Below are positions 50,670 to 61,560 of a DNA stretch of 64,000 nucleotides, piece by piece. Origin of the DNA: Rhizophagus irregularis (taxonomy: Eukaryota > Glomeromycota > Glomeromycetes > Glomerales > Glomeraceae). The notes beneath the pieces are model-generated. The model saw nothing but the letters and a program-made list of their open reading frames with translations. It did not search any database and was not told where the DNA came from. The stretch's first letter is position 1; every line of letters begins with the position of its first letter. Both the position numbers and the translations under genes were made by a program. The stretch spans positions 1,968,001 to 2,032,000 of the forward strand of contig NC_089451.1 of NCBI RefSeq assembly GCF_026210795.1, in the 5' to 3' direction.

Positions 50670-51399
50670 CGGATACCCGATTGATGCCTGGTTGGTAACT
50701 GATTTTTACAATTTGATACCAATTGGGCTGCCCGATTGATAGTTGATTTCCGCCAAAATCTGACAACAACCGGCTATCATCCGGGCTGCCCGATTGGTGA
50801 CAAATTGAAAGTCAATTGATGGCCGAACGATGGTCAATTAATGGTCAATTGATAACCGATTGATGACTTATTGGATTTGCTTAATCCGACAGCAATCAGA
50901 CAGTATCTGATTAATGACCGATTGGTAGCGTATTAATGACCGATTGATAATGTATTGATGACTGATTAATAGCTAATTTGTAATAGCCGATTGGTAAATG
51001 GACCAATAATCGGTTTTATCGGTTTTATAAAATGATTATGATGCACCTATTTTATTTATTATATATTTATTTACACATTATTAATTACAAATTATTAAAA
51101 ACAATGGTTTTAATTCCAGCCTACATGCGCTTTATTAATTACAATTTACAATATATTCAAAAATTTGATTGTACAATCATAGTTGTAAATATAATTTATT
51201 TCAAATGGGACTTATATCAATGTTTACAATCATAATAAAAAGTAATATGATTAAGCGAAAATTGGTACGTTTTTGTTTCTGATTGTTCTGATTGCTAAGA
51301 ACAGGAACGAATTTAAAAATAAAGAATTAAAAATGTTATACATTAAACGAACAAACAAGTTATTAGAAATAAATGGGGATGAAATCTTGCTTACCAAAC

Positions 51400-52480
51400 T
51401 CCTAACGAATGTCCATCAGAAATCGAGTTTTCTGATTACTGAAAGTAGGAACAGCTTAAAGACCATCATGTTAATCATCGAATGAAGATCAGTTTCACTC
51501 ACCTCTAATGAAATTCGTCAAAATCGATAGATATACAATTCGTTTTTAAAAATGAAATAAAATATGGTTCATTTCTGATTTTTTGAGAAATCTTGCGAAT
51601 TAGAATATGAATAAAGGCGTACATTAATCGATCAATCAACATGAGCAACTATTTAATAAAGAACCGCTGACAAATGCAATAATTAATTTTCGCTCCTCGG
51701 CACAGTACTTCTACATTTCGTCAGAAATCGAGTTATCCAATTGCTGAAAGTAGAAGCAATTTAGATCTGACCGAAAAGTTAATTATTGACACGTTAAATA
51801 TCTCAAACGAATTGTGCTAAGAATGAACTCACCTTTAATAAAGTTTGTCAAAATCGATAAATACACAATTCGCTATTGATCGCAGAAAATATGTCGGTAG
51901 GGTGAGAATCGGCAGTGTTTTTGATTTTTCAAGAAATCTCGTATATTAGCTAATCCTACAAAATATGAGTAAGGCATACGTTAATCAATCAATCAACGCA
52001 ACCATTAAATGGCACGATCATTACATCTTCACCGCTAACAAACTGAAGGCTTTTCGCTCCTTTTAATATACATGAAAAAATATACATAACTATGTTATAT
52101 ATCATTTTACTCCATTAGCCCACCATAAAAATGGTCATAGCTAATGATATCAGAGATCGAGTTTGCCGATTGCTGAAAGTAGAAACAATTTAAAGATACC
52201 GTCACGTTAATATCTAAACGAATTGTGCTAGGAATGAACTCACCTTTAAAGTTTGTCAACACCGGTAGATACACTTCGTTTCTGATTGCAGAAAATGAAT
52301 TTAAAAATATATGTCGGTAGGGTGAAAATCGGCAGTGTTCATTTCTGATTTTCGAGAAATCTCATGTATTAGCTAATCCTACAAAATATGAGTATATCAA
52401 TCAATCAACGCAACCATTAAATGGCACGACCACTACATCTTCACCGCTAATAACAAACTGAAGGCTTTTCGCTCCTTTTG
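51400..52480 (-). repeat. Three tandem copies of a degraded exon-intron unit
   Basis: Landmark ATCGAG...CTGAAAGTAG occurs at about 51422, 51728 and 52157. GAACTCACCTTTAA-type strings and CGGTAGATACAC/AATTCG-type strings sit at matching offsets. Read on the minus strand, each unit has a donor (AAAG|GTGAGT), an intron and an acceptor (TACTTTCAG|CA). The array is therefore a minus-strand exon-intron module copied three times, with a partial fourth at about 52795-52880. Every frame holds stops, and I cannot name the protein. Units 2 and 3 are more alike than either is to unit 1. Confidence 0.6.
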
Positions 52481-52489
52481 TCTTTGAAG

Positions 52490-52720
52490 TATCCGTTACG
52501 AGATAGTATTCCCAACGTGTGATTTTACAAAAAATGTCCGTCCTTGATGTGGAAGGTACTTAGGAACCACCTTGTCTCCCGATTAATGAGACCCTAGATC
52601 AGAGGAGGCTAGCCTATCAGGTACAAGCACCTTACAACTTCATCCCTAGGTAGTCAAAAATCTCAGGTGGTTCCAGACCACAGCGTACTATATGTAAAAA
52701 TATGCATGAAAAAAAATACA
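52490..52720. repeat. GC-richer insert, possible SINE-like fragment
   Basis: This block (GTCTCCCGATTAATGAGACC, GATCAGAGGAGGCTAGCC, CTCAGGTGGTTCCAGACC) is less AT-rich than its surroundings. Related strings, ACATGAAAAAATATACATAA at about 52070 and a similar one at about 52705, flank it and could be a diverged target duplication. It has no coding frame and no clear Pol III boxes. Confidence 0.3.
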
Positions 52721-53339
52721 TAACTAGAATGTTATATCAAAAAAAAGTATACCTATTATTACTTACCATAATACCATTAGACCCATCAGTTAGGCTTGCC
52801 TCTAAATGAAGTTGATAAAAATAGGTATATATACATTTCATTTCTGATCGCTGAAAACGAATAAAGTTTATTTCATTAGAAGTAAAGATCAGTACAAATA
52901 TTCGCTTACCATTTTTAAAGTTATACTCAGTAAAATGAAAATCGAAAGAAATATGCATCGTCATTCTATATTTCACTTCGATTGAGTGTGAGGAGCAAAG
53001 AAGCATTAAATTCATCAAAAAATCAGCATGTTCTCGCACCTATAAAAACAGGAGGATATTTGAAACACAACTCAATGAAACCTGTTTTACAAAAAGGAAA
53101 TAGTGAAGGTTAGCGATAAATAACAGATTCCGTATCTGTCTCCAGAATAAAATTGGAATATTCCCGTTCACGATTGTTGAATGTGAAAGTGCTTATTATT
53201 ATTAATTTGTTATAAACTCGTACAGCTGAGTAACTGACATACCAGTATGTCAACCATTGTCAGTGAACAAGTCCAATAATTTCACACTATATATTATGGG
53301 CGTAGAAAGTAAACGGTGATATAATAAGCAAAAATAAAC

Positions 53340-53480
53340 AAAAAATAGGCAACGCATTCGTAAGATGGTATAAGAAAAATTCGCAAATAGGCAAAACAGT
53401 AAAAAGAAGAAAAATTCGCAAATAGGCAAACGGCAAAAAGAAGAAAAATTCGCAAATAGGCAAAACGGTAAAAAAAAATA
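53340..53480. repeat. Short tandem repeat of about 37 bp, three copies
   Basis: AAAAATTCGCAAATAGGCAA followed by AACGGTAAAAAGAAG occurs three times in tandem (about 53375, 53410, 53445). The same word, CGCAAATAGGCAAA, echoes text inside the element at 61973-62171. Reading frames here are repeat artefacts. Confidence 0.75.
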
Positions 53481-53686
53481 TTTATTTCCTGTTGTAAACA
53501 AAATGTGCTTATTTTCATATTTATCGTAATCAAACAGAGATCTGACCAATCAGATTAAATTTCGATGATCCAGATCACTAATAAAATTGGACTATTTGCG
53601 TATTATAACAATATATTTGCAAATAGCGGCATATTTGAAGGAGCGTCTTGTAAATTTATGCTGATGAGGCAAAAGTTTATTTATAA

Positions 53687-53729
53687 ATAATAGTCTAATG
53701 CGGCACTATGTGCCGCATTAGACTATTAT
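53687..53729. repeat. Perfect 20-bp hairpin
   Basis: The arms ATAATAGTCTAATGCGGCAC (53687-53706) and GTGCCGCATTAGACTATTAT (53710-53729) are exact complements around a 3-nt loop (TAT). No U run or Pol III box is attached. It may be two fused transposon ends or a short hairpin RNA source. Confidence 0.85.
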
Positions 53730-53943
53730 ATAGTTTAAATCATCCAACAATAATTCATGCAATTTTTAATGAGGATAACTGAATATTTATTATTTATTAA
53801 GCAAACAAAAAAATTTAAAAGAAAGAAATATGTATATATATATATATATACTGTATAACTGAAAAACAAATCTCTACATGAATTTACAAATTAAAAATAT
53901 TTAAAAAACTAAAAGGAAACCCACTAAACATCAAAACAGAAAA

Positions 53944-54258
53944 TTATTCAATAATGAATTTAATCTTGTGTCTTCCTGACTTTTCGCAAACTGCAAGTTT
54001 TGCATTAAGGTTATCCACCAACCGAAAGTCATTTGCAGTCCAGCTTAGGTCTAGCTTCGTGACATATACAGCGATTAATTTATTTGCTTTATAATTTTTA
54101 CCTATATCTGTGTTCAGCCAGTTGTTATATAATTCAATAAACGTATTGGACACGAATACTTCCCCAATCGACGTAATTCCTAGCCTAGAGTCATTGTTCA
54201 TACTTCTTTTGAAGATACCCCATTCTGCATAAATAGAATCGGATTTATTTAATGGCAT
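53944..54258 (-). CDS. Hypothetical 104-residue protein
   Basis: The minus strand reads MPLNKSDSIYAEWGIFKRSM to KSGRHKIKFIIE without a break. The composition is protein-like, with charged and aromatic residues in good balance and LYNNWLNTDIGKN and LDLSWTANDFRLVDNLNAK inside, unlike the simple-sequence frames around it. No signal peptide, membrane segment or known motif. It lies downstream on the same strand as copy B, about 660 bp away, and may be a transposon-borne gene or an exon of the unit repeated at 51400-53040. Confidence 0.4.
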   Translation of the reverse strand: MPLNKSDSIYAEWGIFKRSMNNDSRLGITSIGEVFVSNTFIELYNNWLNTDIGKNYKANKLIAVYVTKLDLSWTANDFRLVDNLNAKLAVCEKSGRHKIKFIIE

Positions 54259-54917
54259 ATTTTTGTTGAATCTACAACAATTGCAATGATAAAATTGTTG
54301 TTTTTATTTTTCGATATATAGGGTGTTTTCATACAAATTTAAATTATTTTGATATTCGTTGAGATTCTGTTCTTTCAATAACAGCGACTGTTGCCAGTCA
54401 TTTAAATTTTTCTCTCTATGATCCATGATTAAGTTTACGCCATTTTTTCGAAATATTAGGAGCTTTTAAAGAAACTAATTATTGCAATTGGATACTGATT
54501 TATTAGTTAGCTCAACTCGTGAAATTTACAAAATTTAGCAATTACTCACGCTTTGCGTATTTATTTCAGAAACAAGTTTATATGTCGATTTCTAAATTAA
54601 TGTCAAAATAATCTGGCTGGTAATCCGCAGCTAGATTAGCTTGATATATCGGTATGATTGTCAGTTGATGAAATAAAATAAAAAAATTAGGTATTGTGAA
54701 AATTGAACCAAAAAGGTTGTGGGTTGGGGGTTGTGGGTTATAGGTAGAAGGTCGTGCAGCACTACCACTATACTAGGCATTACCACACATTTAATATATC
54801 TTAGATATATTTTTTTGTGCATTTATAAATCTGTTAATGTTCCTTCAATCTGTTTGACGCAAAATCATTAAATTTACTGATATATTTATTTATATTTATT
54901 AAATTTACTGACATATT
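54259..54917. other. Spacer between the small minus-strand ORF and copy B
   Basis: AT-rich, except for a G/T-rich stretch at 54715-54760 (GGTTGTGGGTTGGGGGTTGT). A 32-bp string around AAATTTACTGATATATTTAT is partly duplicated at about 54870-54925. I see no gene. Confidence 0.45.
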
Positions 54918-56159
54918 TCATTTATTTTGTAATTTACTAATCGCCTTGGCAACTGGATTTTTTAATGGCCCATCGTAGCCTGATTTCGTCCAACTAGGTG
55001 CGCTATTCGGCACCGTTTCTTCAACGTACTCACTAGGCTTGTACACCCGTTCACGCTTTTTGTCGCCTTTTGTTGTATTACTGTCAACATAGTACAAAAA
55101 TCTGTGCAGCTTTGTTTTTAAAATGAATTAGCATATGCCAGTTATATGTAACCCATTTCAATAAATTCACTTACAGTACTGGAGCGCCATCGCAGGTTAC
55201 GCACGATGATTATGTTTCACCCGTCCTCGCTTTCTGAAATTTCTGGACTATGATATCCGTTTTCTGTGATTATTGGCCGCAATTCTTCATTACTGAACTT
55301 TTGAATCAACGGATCATTAAGGTTTCTTAAATTGTTGATGGTCTTTGATCTTTTTTTTCTTTTCTATTTTATAAAAAACTCGTAAATAAATAATGATGAT
55401 TAGGATGATTAGTAAAATATAACATTTATATTTACCTCCGATCGTCGTGAATTTTGGTGTTTCCGTCCTGTTTCTTTCTTTATATCATTTTCTGATTTAT
55501 TTTTGACCTGAAGATTGTCCCTTTTGTGGCGGTGCTGCTGATGGATCATCTCGTATACGACACCTTCCCTATGGGGTAGGTGTCAAGATCCAATGTTTTT
55601 ATTAAATTTGGCACAATCGTTTTAACTACAAGATCCTTTTGAAACTTGAACGTTTTTTCGATATCTAATTGAGTTTCCTGAGGCATTCTTGCCAGATTCC
55701 AGAATAGATCTCTCTAAAAATATATTATTATCAGTAAATTTATAAAAAATAAAAAATACAGCGAAAGTTTTGTTTACCCTTAATGCTTCTCTCAAATCTT
55801 TGGGCATTTCAGATACATGTTGGTATCGTCGTTCTTTTGACCTTTTTCTTTTCTTGTCATCTCTTGGCCTAGAATTAGAATCAAGAATTTGAGTGCCTTC
55901 CGGGTTTAATTCTATCAATTGTATATTGACCATTAAGCAGTGAATCAGAATGTTTAGAACACAATAAGCAGAATTATATGACATACTAAATGTACCTAGT
56001 TCCGATTCCGATTTTGATTCTGATTCTGAACTAGATTCGTATAAGATTTCTGATTCTAGGCTGCTTTTTGTATAAATTTATAAATATATATCAATTTTTG
56101 ATAAGTTAACTGACACGAAGGGTTACTTACTCTTCCTTACGAAGCTTTTTGTTTCCCAT
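54918..56159 (-). pseudogene. Repeat-family protein B, divergent from the transposase
   Basis: Copy B of the unnamed family, minus strand, about six exons. It starts MGNKKLRKE (56159). A Glu/Ser run follows (SSSESESKSESEL), then RKRSKERRYQHVSEMPKDLR with an intron after the next EALR. The helical domain RDLFWNLARMPQETQLDIEK, then TFKFQKDLVV, lies at about 55715-55600. A basic stretch follows (HQQHRHKRDNLQVKNKSEND). The motif block GYHSPEISESEDG...IIIVRNLRWRSST is at about 55265-55175, with the phase-0 intron after it. The last exon is FLYYVDSNTTKGDKKRERV to SGYDGPLKNPVAKAISK. One frame break and one stop are visible, so this copy looks recently inactivated. Its start lies 695 bp from that of the Tnp2 transposase on the other strand. 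Confidence 0.65.
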
Positions 56160-56853
56160 TTTGTAAACTCTATTGAAAGTTATGTTGAAAAAAAAGAGAA
56201 AGTTATGTATCGGTTAGCCTCCAAGGTTCTCTGATATAAAAAAGGTCCAGTTCTTTATCTATTAGGAAGCCTTGTTGGTAGAGGGCTCAAAAGCCTTTAG
56301 GCTTTTGACTTCGGTCGTTGCAGAAATCCAACGACAAGATTTTATAACTTTACTTACTATAAAGGACTGAAAGAACTGAAAATTTTGACCAAAAAAAAAA
56401 AGACTTTTATAATATGGTAAAAAAGAAAGACGTTTCGCTCTGCAATATAATTAATTCGCAAATGTATCGTTCTTAACCCACCACGCGGTGCTGACCCGCA
56501 TAATATATTTTAATAAGGGGTCAAGATGATGTCACCAGAAGGGTCAAGTCCGATATTTTTGCAACTAAATCATTTGAGCAAATTACCAAAACGGACGGAC
56601 CGCGTGATAATTTTCTAGTTTCGCTATAGTAAAACCCGATTAATATTAATTTTTCATTAATACCCCGTACAATTTCCTATCTTTACATGCCATTAAGCAA
56701 TAATAGTCTATTCAGACCGGATTAATATATGAAATTGTACATATTAAAGGCTCTTTATTCGTCGATTTTGATATTCATAAATAGACTATAAGATACATAC
56801 GTAGAAATTCTCAAATTTTTCATTGAACGCTTCGATCTTACTAAAACATAATC
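56160..56853. promoter_or_regulatory. Divergent intergenic region between copy B and transposase
   Basis: The 694 bp between the two starts probably hold both promoters. A perfect 10-bp-arm hairpin, TCAAAAGCCT/AGGCTTTTGA, lies at 56287-56308. Just after it, GTCGTTG...CAACGAC forms a 7-bp stem with an 8-nt loop (about 56312-56333), and an A-box-like AGCCTTGTTGGTAGAGG lies just before (about 56269). Together they resemble a decayed tRNA. Subterminal repeats for a transposase were not found. Confidence 0.4.
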
Positions 56854-59800
56854 ATGTCTACAAAACTTAGAAATAAAGTATCATGTGATTGCAAGGAATG
56901 CAATGGCAAATATGTTGATGAAAGAACCAGAAAAAGACATCTAGATTTAGAGCGTCATTTAGCGTTTAGCATTTCCGGATTTGTCCTTTTTTTATCTGAA
57001 AACAATCAGATTAAGCCAGCACATACCATCTATCATAGTCCGATCGTAGAAGGATCATCAAGATCAAAAGAAATGACCGGACAAGAAGAGTCAACATCAT
57101 TTAATAATAATTATGAATCAGATTTTGCCGGGTTTGTCCCTCAAAAAAGGCGTAGACAAGACCAGTTTCGGGAACCGGAAACCAATAAGGAAAGGAATGA
57201 ACCGATTAATGAGTATGAATATGAAGGTAACATTTCTCCAGAAGACAATATGGATTTGGATGACGATCCTGTTGAACAATTTGCTGCGCCCAAAAATGAT
57301 TCAGAATTTGCATATCCCGACACAAATGTTAATATTGTGGATTCTTGGATATTAACATGGATATTCAAATATCAAGCAAGATTTTGCTTGCCAGATGTTG
57401 CACTAGATTCTTTAATAAAGTTTTTTCATCAAGTATTAATGGATGCTAATCAGACGAGATTCAAAGATTTCCCGTCTTCTTTATACACTGCGACTAAGTT
57501 ATTACGAATCGACAACCAATCTATGACTTACGCAGTATGTCCGAGCTGTAATACATTATATAATATAGCTGATGTTGTTGCGGATGAAGGATTTAAATGT
57601 ACGCATATAGAATTTCCAATGAAACTGAAGGAAAAATTTTGCGGAATGGAATTAACTGTGCAAGTACCGCATGGTAATGGAAATAAAAGACGCCCCAAAT
57701 TGTTATTTCCATTGCCGAATTTGAAAATACAGATAAACAGTTTGTACCAGAGACCAGAATTCAAGCAACAACTACGAAAATAGACCAATCGGGATGTAAA
57801 TAATGGTATATTAGCAGATATTTATGATGGTAAAATCTGGAAAACTTTTCCAGACACTTCAGACGTCCCATTTTTTACACCGGAGACTGCAGATTCCCAC
57901 TTGGAAATTATGATTAATCTCGATTGGTTTCAGCCTTTCGAGTCATCTGTATACAGCTGTGGGGCTATTTATGGGGTTATTTGTAACTTACCGCGTAAAA
58001 TTAGATTTAAAAAAGAAAATATGTTGACGCTTGGTCTACTACCAGGATCAAGTGAGATTAAGTTACACAAAATAAACCATTATCTCGCTCCAATTGTTGA
58101 TGAGTTATTAGAGTTCTGGGATGGGATTGAGATTCCCGCCGCTAAAAAAAATATCCGATTGGCATTAATATGCTGTTCGAATGACATTCCTGCGGCGAGG
58201 AAGCTCTGCGGTCACATATCAGCATCAGTGAGCTGCCATAGGTGTTATAAAACTGCAAATTCAAATGGAAATGGAAATAAGTCAAATTTTGGCGGCTTTG
58301 ATGATATGGTTGACTGGTTTGTAGAAAGAGATTTGGATGAACATCGATGGAATGCTGAGCTTTGGAGACTGTGTAAATCTGAGGAAGAAAGAAAACGTCA
58401 TATGAGTTCAACCCATGTTAGATGGTCCGAACTGCTTTGATTGCCATATTTTAATCTGATAAGGTACCTTGTCGTAGATCCAATGCACTGTTTGTTCCTC
58501 AGAATAGCCTATTGGATAATTAAAAAATTATGGATCGATGGCAATAAGATCACGAAACAAGATCTAGAAAAAATGGAAAAGCAAGCAAAATACATACAAA
58601 TACCCGCGAATTTGGGGCGTATTCCAAATAAAATTGCAACTGGAGAAGGATTTTCCGGATTTACGGCTGACCAATGGAAAACGTTTGTTCTAATTTATGC
58701 TATCCCATTGATGTGGGATTTGCTCGCTGAATCAGATCGACAAATTTTGGGGAATTTTGTTAGAGCTTGTTCTCTGCTAGTTTATCGAATTATTGACTGT
58801 GACATATTGAACGAAGCTCACGAACGTTTGCTCAAAGTTGCAACTTGCAACGTTAATTGAAGAAAATTATGGTCTGGAAAGAATAACCCCAAACCTCCAT
58901 TTGTGTCTTCATATTGCCGATTGTTGCTGGGATTATGGTCCATTATATTCTTTCTGGTGTTTTTCCTTTGAAAGAATGAACGGTATTCTCGGTAGGTATT
59001 TTGTGAACTGTTTAATCGTTTAAGCTTGCTAATAATTTATTAAATAATATATCAATAGGCTCTTTTCCCAATAGTAATCTACAAATTGAACCTGAACTTT
59101 TACGAATTATAATGCGGAATTGGAGACTTGATAACCTTGTATCCGTTCAATCAAATAATGTTAAGCTTGTTGAAGCTTTAAAATTAATTCAACTACGATC
59201 AACTTCTGGAAGTTTGGCAGCTTACGATAATTTTAATTACACTGAGCTGTATCAATTTAGAAAGGTATTCTTCCAAGAAGTTGATGAAACGATTGTTGGT
59301 AGCGAACCATTTCCTGGAGAAATGCTTACGCCATGTAAAAATCGGGTTGCCTTACCTGATGATATTTATCAAATCCTAACTGAATATTATAATATTGCTT
59401 ACGACTTGCAATTTGTAACAATTGCTGAGTCAATATCAACCAGTTCAAGAGATGCAATAGTTGTGCCAAATATGGTTGATCAATTTGGGCGGGTTAGGAT
59501 CTCAGCAGAAGTATTTGGATCGGCAATGGCACTCCGATACCTGAAAAACGCGAATATTTTGGCGAAATTTATCCAAAACAATGAAACAACTGACTTATTT
59601 CCAGGTCAGGTAAAGTATTATTTTGAACATACTGTGAGAATTTCGGGTGAACTTAAAACACATTGATTAGTATTTGTTAAATGGTATAAACTGGCGTCAA
59701 ACCAGAAAACCCGATTTTATACAAATATTGATGGTGATGAAAAAAGCTCAAATATTGAACTTTGGCGAAATGAATTTTATGAGATAGAGCGAGATTGTTT

Positions 59801-59915
59801 AATTCCAATTCATTACCTATATAGTCGCTTTGTATCTGGTGAATTTGTAATTGGCAAAAAGAATCCTATCACATATAATGCTGTAATCCCAATAAATAGG
59901 CAGTTTCATTTGTGA
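56854..59915 (+). pseudogene. Tnp2-type (CACTA/CMC superfamily) DNA transposase, degraded
   Basis: Cut-and-paste transposase with an RNase-H-like DDE core. It starts MSTKLRNKVSCDCKECNGKY and has an N-terminal CxC...H...H finger (CDCKEC, then RKRHLDLERH). Family blocks follow: NLDWFQPF (first catalytic Asp, codon 57922), SASVSCHRCYK, LVVDPMHCLFLR (second Asp, codon 58477), FSFERMNGILG (catalytic Glu, codon 58970), and the end VIPINRQFHL before TGA at 59913. One intron (about 58991-59058) joins ILG to SFPNSNL. The line from 56854 to 58860 is one frame broken by stops at 57781 and 58438. A frameshift lies near 58840-58860, and a further stop at 59664 precedes 83 readable codons. With about four lesions over some 1000 codons it is dead but young. 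Copy B is its divergent neighbour. The terminal inverted repeats were not located. Confidence 0.88.
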
Positions 59916-60722
59916 GAATTTTTACTGGTATAATAGAATTCTATTGTTTGGTGAAAATATAAATTTTAAATATGCAGATTTACTTTAACATTTAATGGAA
60001 GTGTACGATGTATTATATTTTTATTTTGAGTAATTAATTAGTTATACGACTATTTCAATTCAAGTAACTAAAATGATAGTTAAATAACCCTTCGACTGTT
60101 ATTAATATACAAAAAAGATCAGAATATCAAGACTCGGGCTGGTCCAAAGGACTCACGGCATCCAAGTCAACCGGTCCAGAGAACTCACGATCATAGTCAA
60201 ATATTCTGGAAAGTAATGCATACAGCAGGTACTGAACTCAGAAATATAATCCAGGTATTACATTCCCTAACCAATACGCCACTGCAGCATTAAAGTTACA
60301 ATAAAAAAGTTTCAATATAATTTATTTGATTGATTTTCTTATAAAGTAATCATGCATGAGTAATTAGTCTGTAAGCAGCAATAAAAATCGTGCTGATTAT
60401 AAAAAAACTCATGATAAATAAGTTCATCAGCTTTCTGCCAGTCATCTCTTACGATTGAAAATTTTTTTGAAAGTGGATTGTAATTGTCAGTTTCTTTTTT
60501 ACGGTTATCAATTTTCTTTTATATAAACTGATTCCGCTTTAATATAATAATAAACATTCTTAACAATTATCTTATATTCATACCGGTTTTTTCTTATAGT
60601 TATTGGTCTTTCGTATGAATATCACAATATTCAGTTTTTATTTCTGCATTTTTTTTTATCTCATTTTTTTGTAAATAGTCAAAGGTTATAAATTGATTTT
60701 TATTTTAATCCTAGGGGTTATA
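59916..60722. other. Spacer downstream of the transposase
   Basis: AT-rich sequence with one structured block, the SINE-like stretch at 60118-60300. The rest (60300-60720) shows nothing I can name; the last part should hold the promoter of the coiled-coil ORF at 60723. Confidence 0.45.
60118..60300 (-). mobile_element. tRNA-derived SINE-like fragment
   Basis: Read on the minus strand, GCTGCAGTGGCGTATTGGTT starts a tRNA-like head with an A-box (TGGCGTATTGG, about 60285) and a B-box-like GAGTTCAGTACC (about 60235). It continues into a GC-richer tail (TGGACCGGTTGACTTGGATG) and ends in a T run (GATCTTTTTT, about 60116). This is the layout of a Pol III-driven SINE. The acceptor stem is not fully paired, so it is not a functional tRNA gene. 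No clear target duplication is seen. Confidence 0.5.
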
Positions 60723-61142
60723 ATGGGCCGAAAGCATAAACATAGTAGCCTTAAATACATTAGGCAAAACCTGATACGAAAGAATGAGAATTTAACGTGA
60801 GTAAATGACTCTTTACAAATAATGTCGAATCACGCAACGATCAGGGATATAGAATCTCAGAAAAAGGTTGTAGAATTAGAAAACTGTAATCGTGCGTTAA
60901 CGGAAATCATGAGTATGCAGAAAGAAGCAAATGATTTTCTACAACAAAAGATCGATATATTAGAAACTCAACTATCTCTACTTAATAATTCAGAAATGGG
61001 AACTTTATTAAATAATCAAGAAGTGAATTCGTTCAGCAGTGCTCTGATATTAGCATCCTCTGTCAAAATAAATAATATCAGAAGTGAGGAGGGTGAGGAG
61101 GATGAAGAGGGTAAAATTAAAATACGTGAAATATGCAAGTAA
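60723..61142 (+). pseudogene. Small coiled-coil protein, interrupted
   Basis: The frame opens MGRKHKHSSLKYIRQNLIRK and, after a single in-frame TGA near 60797, continues MSNHATIRDIESQKKVVELE and a heptad-rich stretch (LQQKIDILETQLSLLNNSEM) to an acidic segment (RSEEGEEDEEGKIKIREICK) and TAA at 61140. Alternatively translation starts at 60822. The coiled coil suggests dimerisation. It lies upstream of copy C on the same strand and may be an extra 5' part of that gene, since B also begins MG-basic; 600 bp of repeats separate them. Confidence 0.45.
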
Positions 61143-61159
61143 GTCTTATTTCGATATAA

Positions 61160-61560
61160 TACTTGTCAAATAATAAATAATAGAAAAGTTTGTAAGTCAA
61201 TGATATATCTTATTAAATAACATATAACATATACCGGTGTTGCTTAATTTCTGCAAATTTCGCGTATCATATTACATCATTACATCGTTACAGTCAAATA
61301 ATAAATTATAGAAAAGTTTAAGTCAATGATATATCTTATTAAATAACATATAACATATATCGGTGTTGCTTAATTTCTGCAAATTTTGCGTATCATATTA
61401 CATCGTTACATCGTTACAGTCAAATAATAAATTATAGAAAAGTTTAAGTCAATAATATATCTTATTAAATAACATATAACATATATCGGTGTTGCTTAAT
61501 ATTTGCAAATTTCGCGTATAATATTACATCATTACATCATTACAGTCTAATGATTAATTG
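61160..61560. repeat. 126-bp tandem repeat, about three copies
   Basis: AGTCAATGATATATCTTATT starts at 61195, 61321 and 61447 (the last with one change), a period of 126 bp. Each unit includes TCGGTGTTGCTTAATTTCTG and ATATTACATCATTACATCG. Divergence is low, so the array is recent. Confidence 0.88.

Larger units (their letters stand above)
50102..51015. mobile_element. CACAGGTCGAA-type element with GATTGGT array, hosting nested insertions
   Basis: It begins CACAGGTCGAAAGATGCCAA (50102), the same start as at 45477. A hAT-like insertion (50154-50669) interrupts it. Beyond the insertion, 50678-51010 is a loose array of 10-12-nt units of the form GACCGATTGGTGACTGATT with many variants. The far end is not clear. 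No coding frame is seen. Confidence 0.55.

Noticed and set aside
53250-53549. Minus-strand frames with repeated LFANFSSF-like text
   Set aside because: The repeated peptide is only the translation of the 37-bp DNA tandem repeat.
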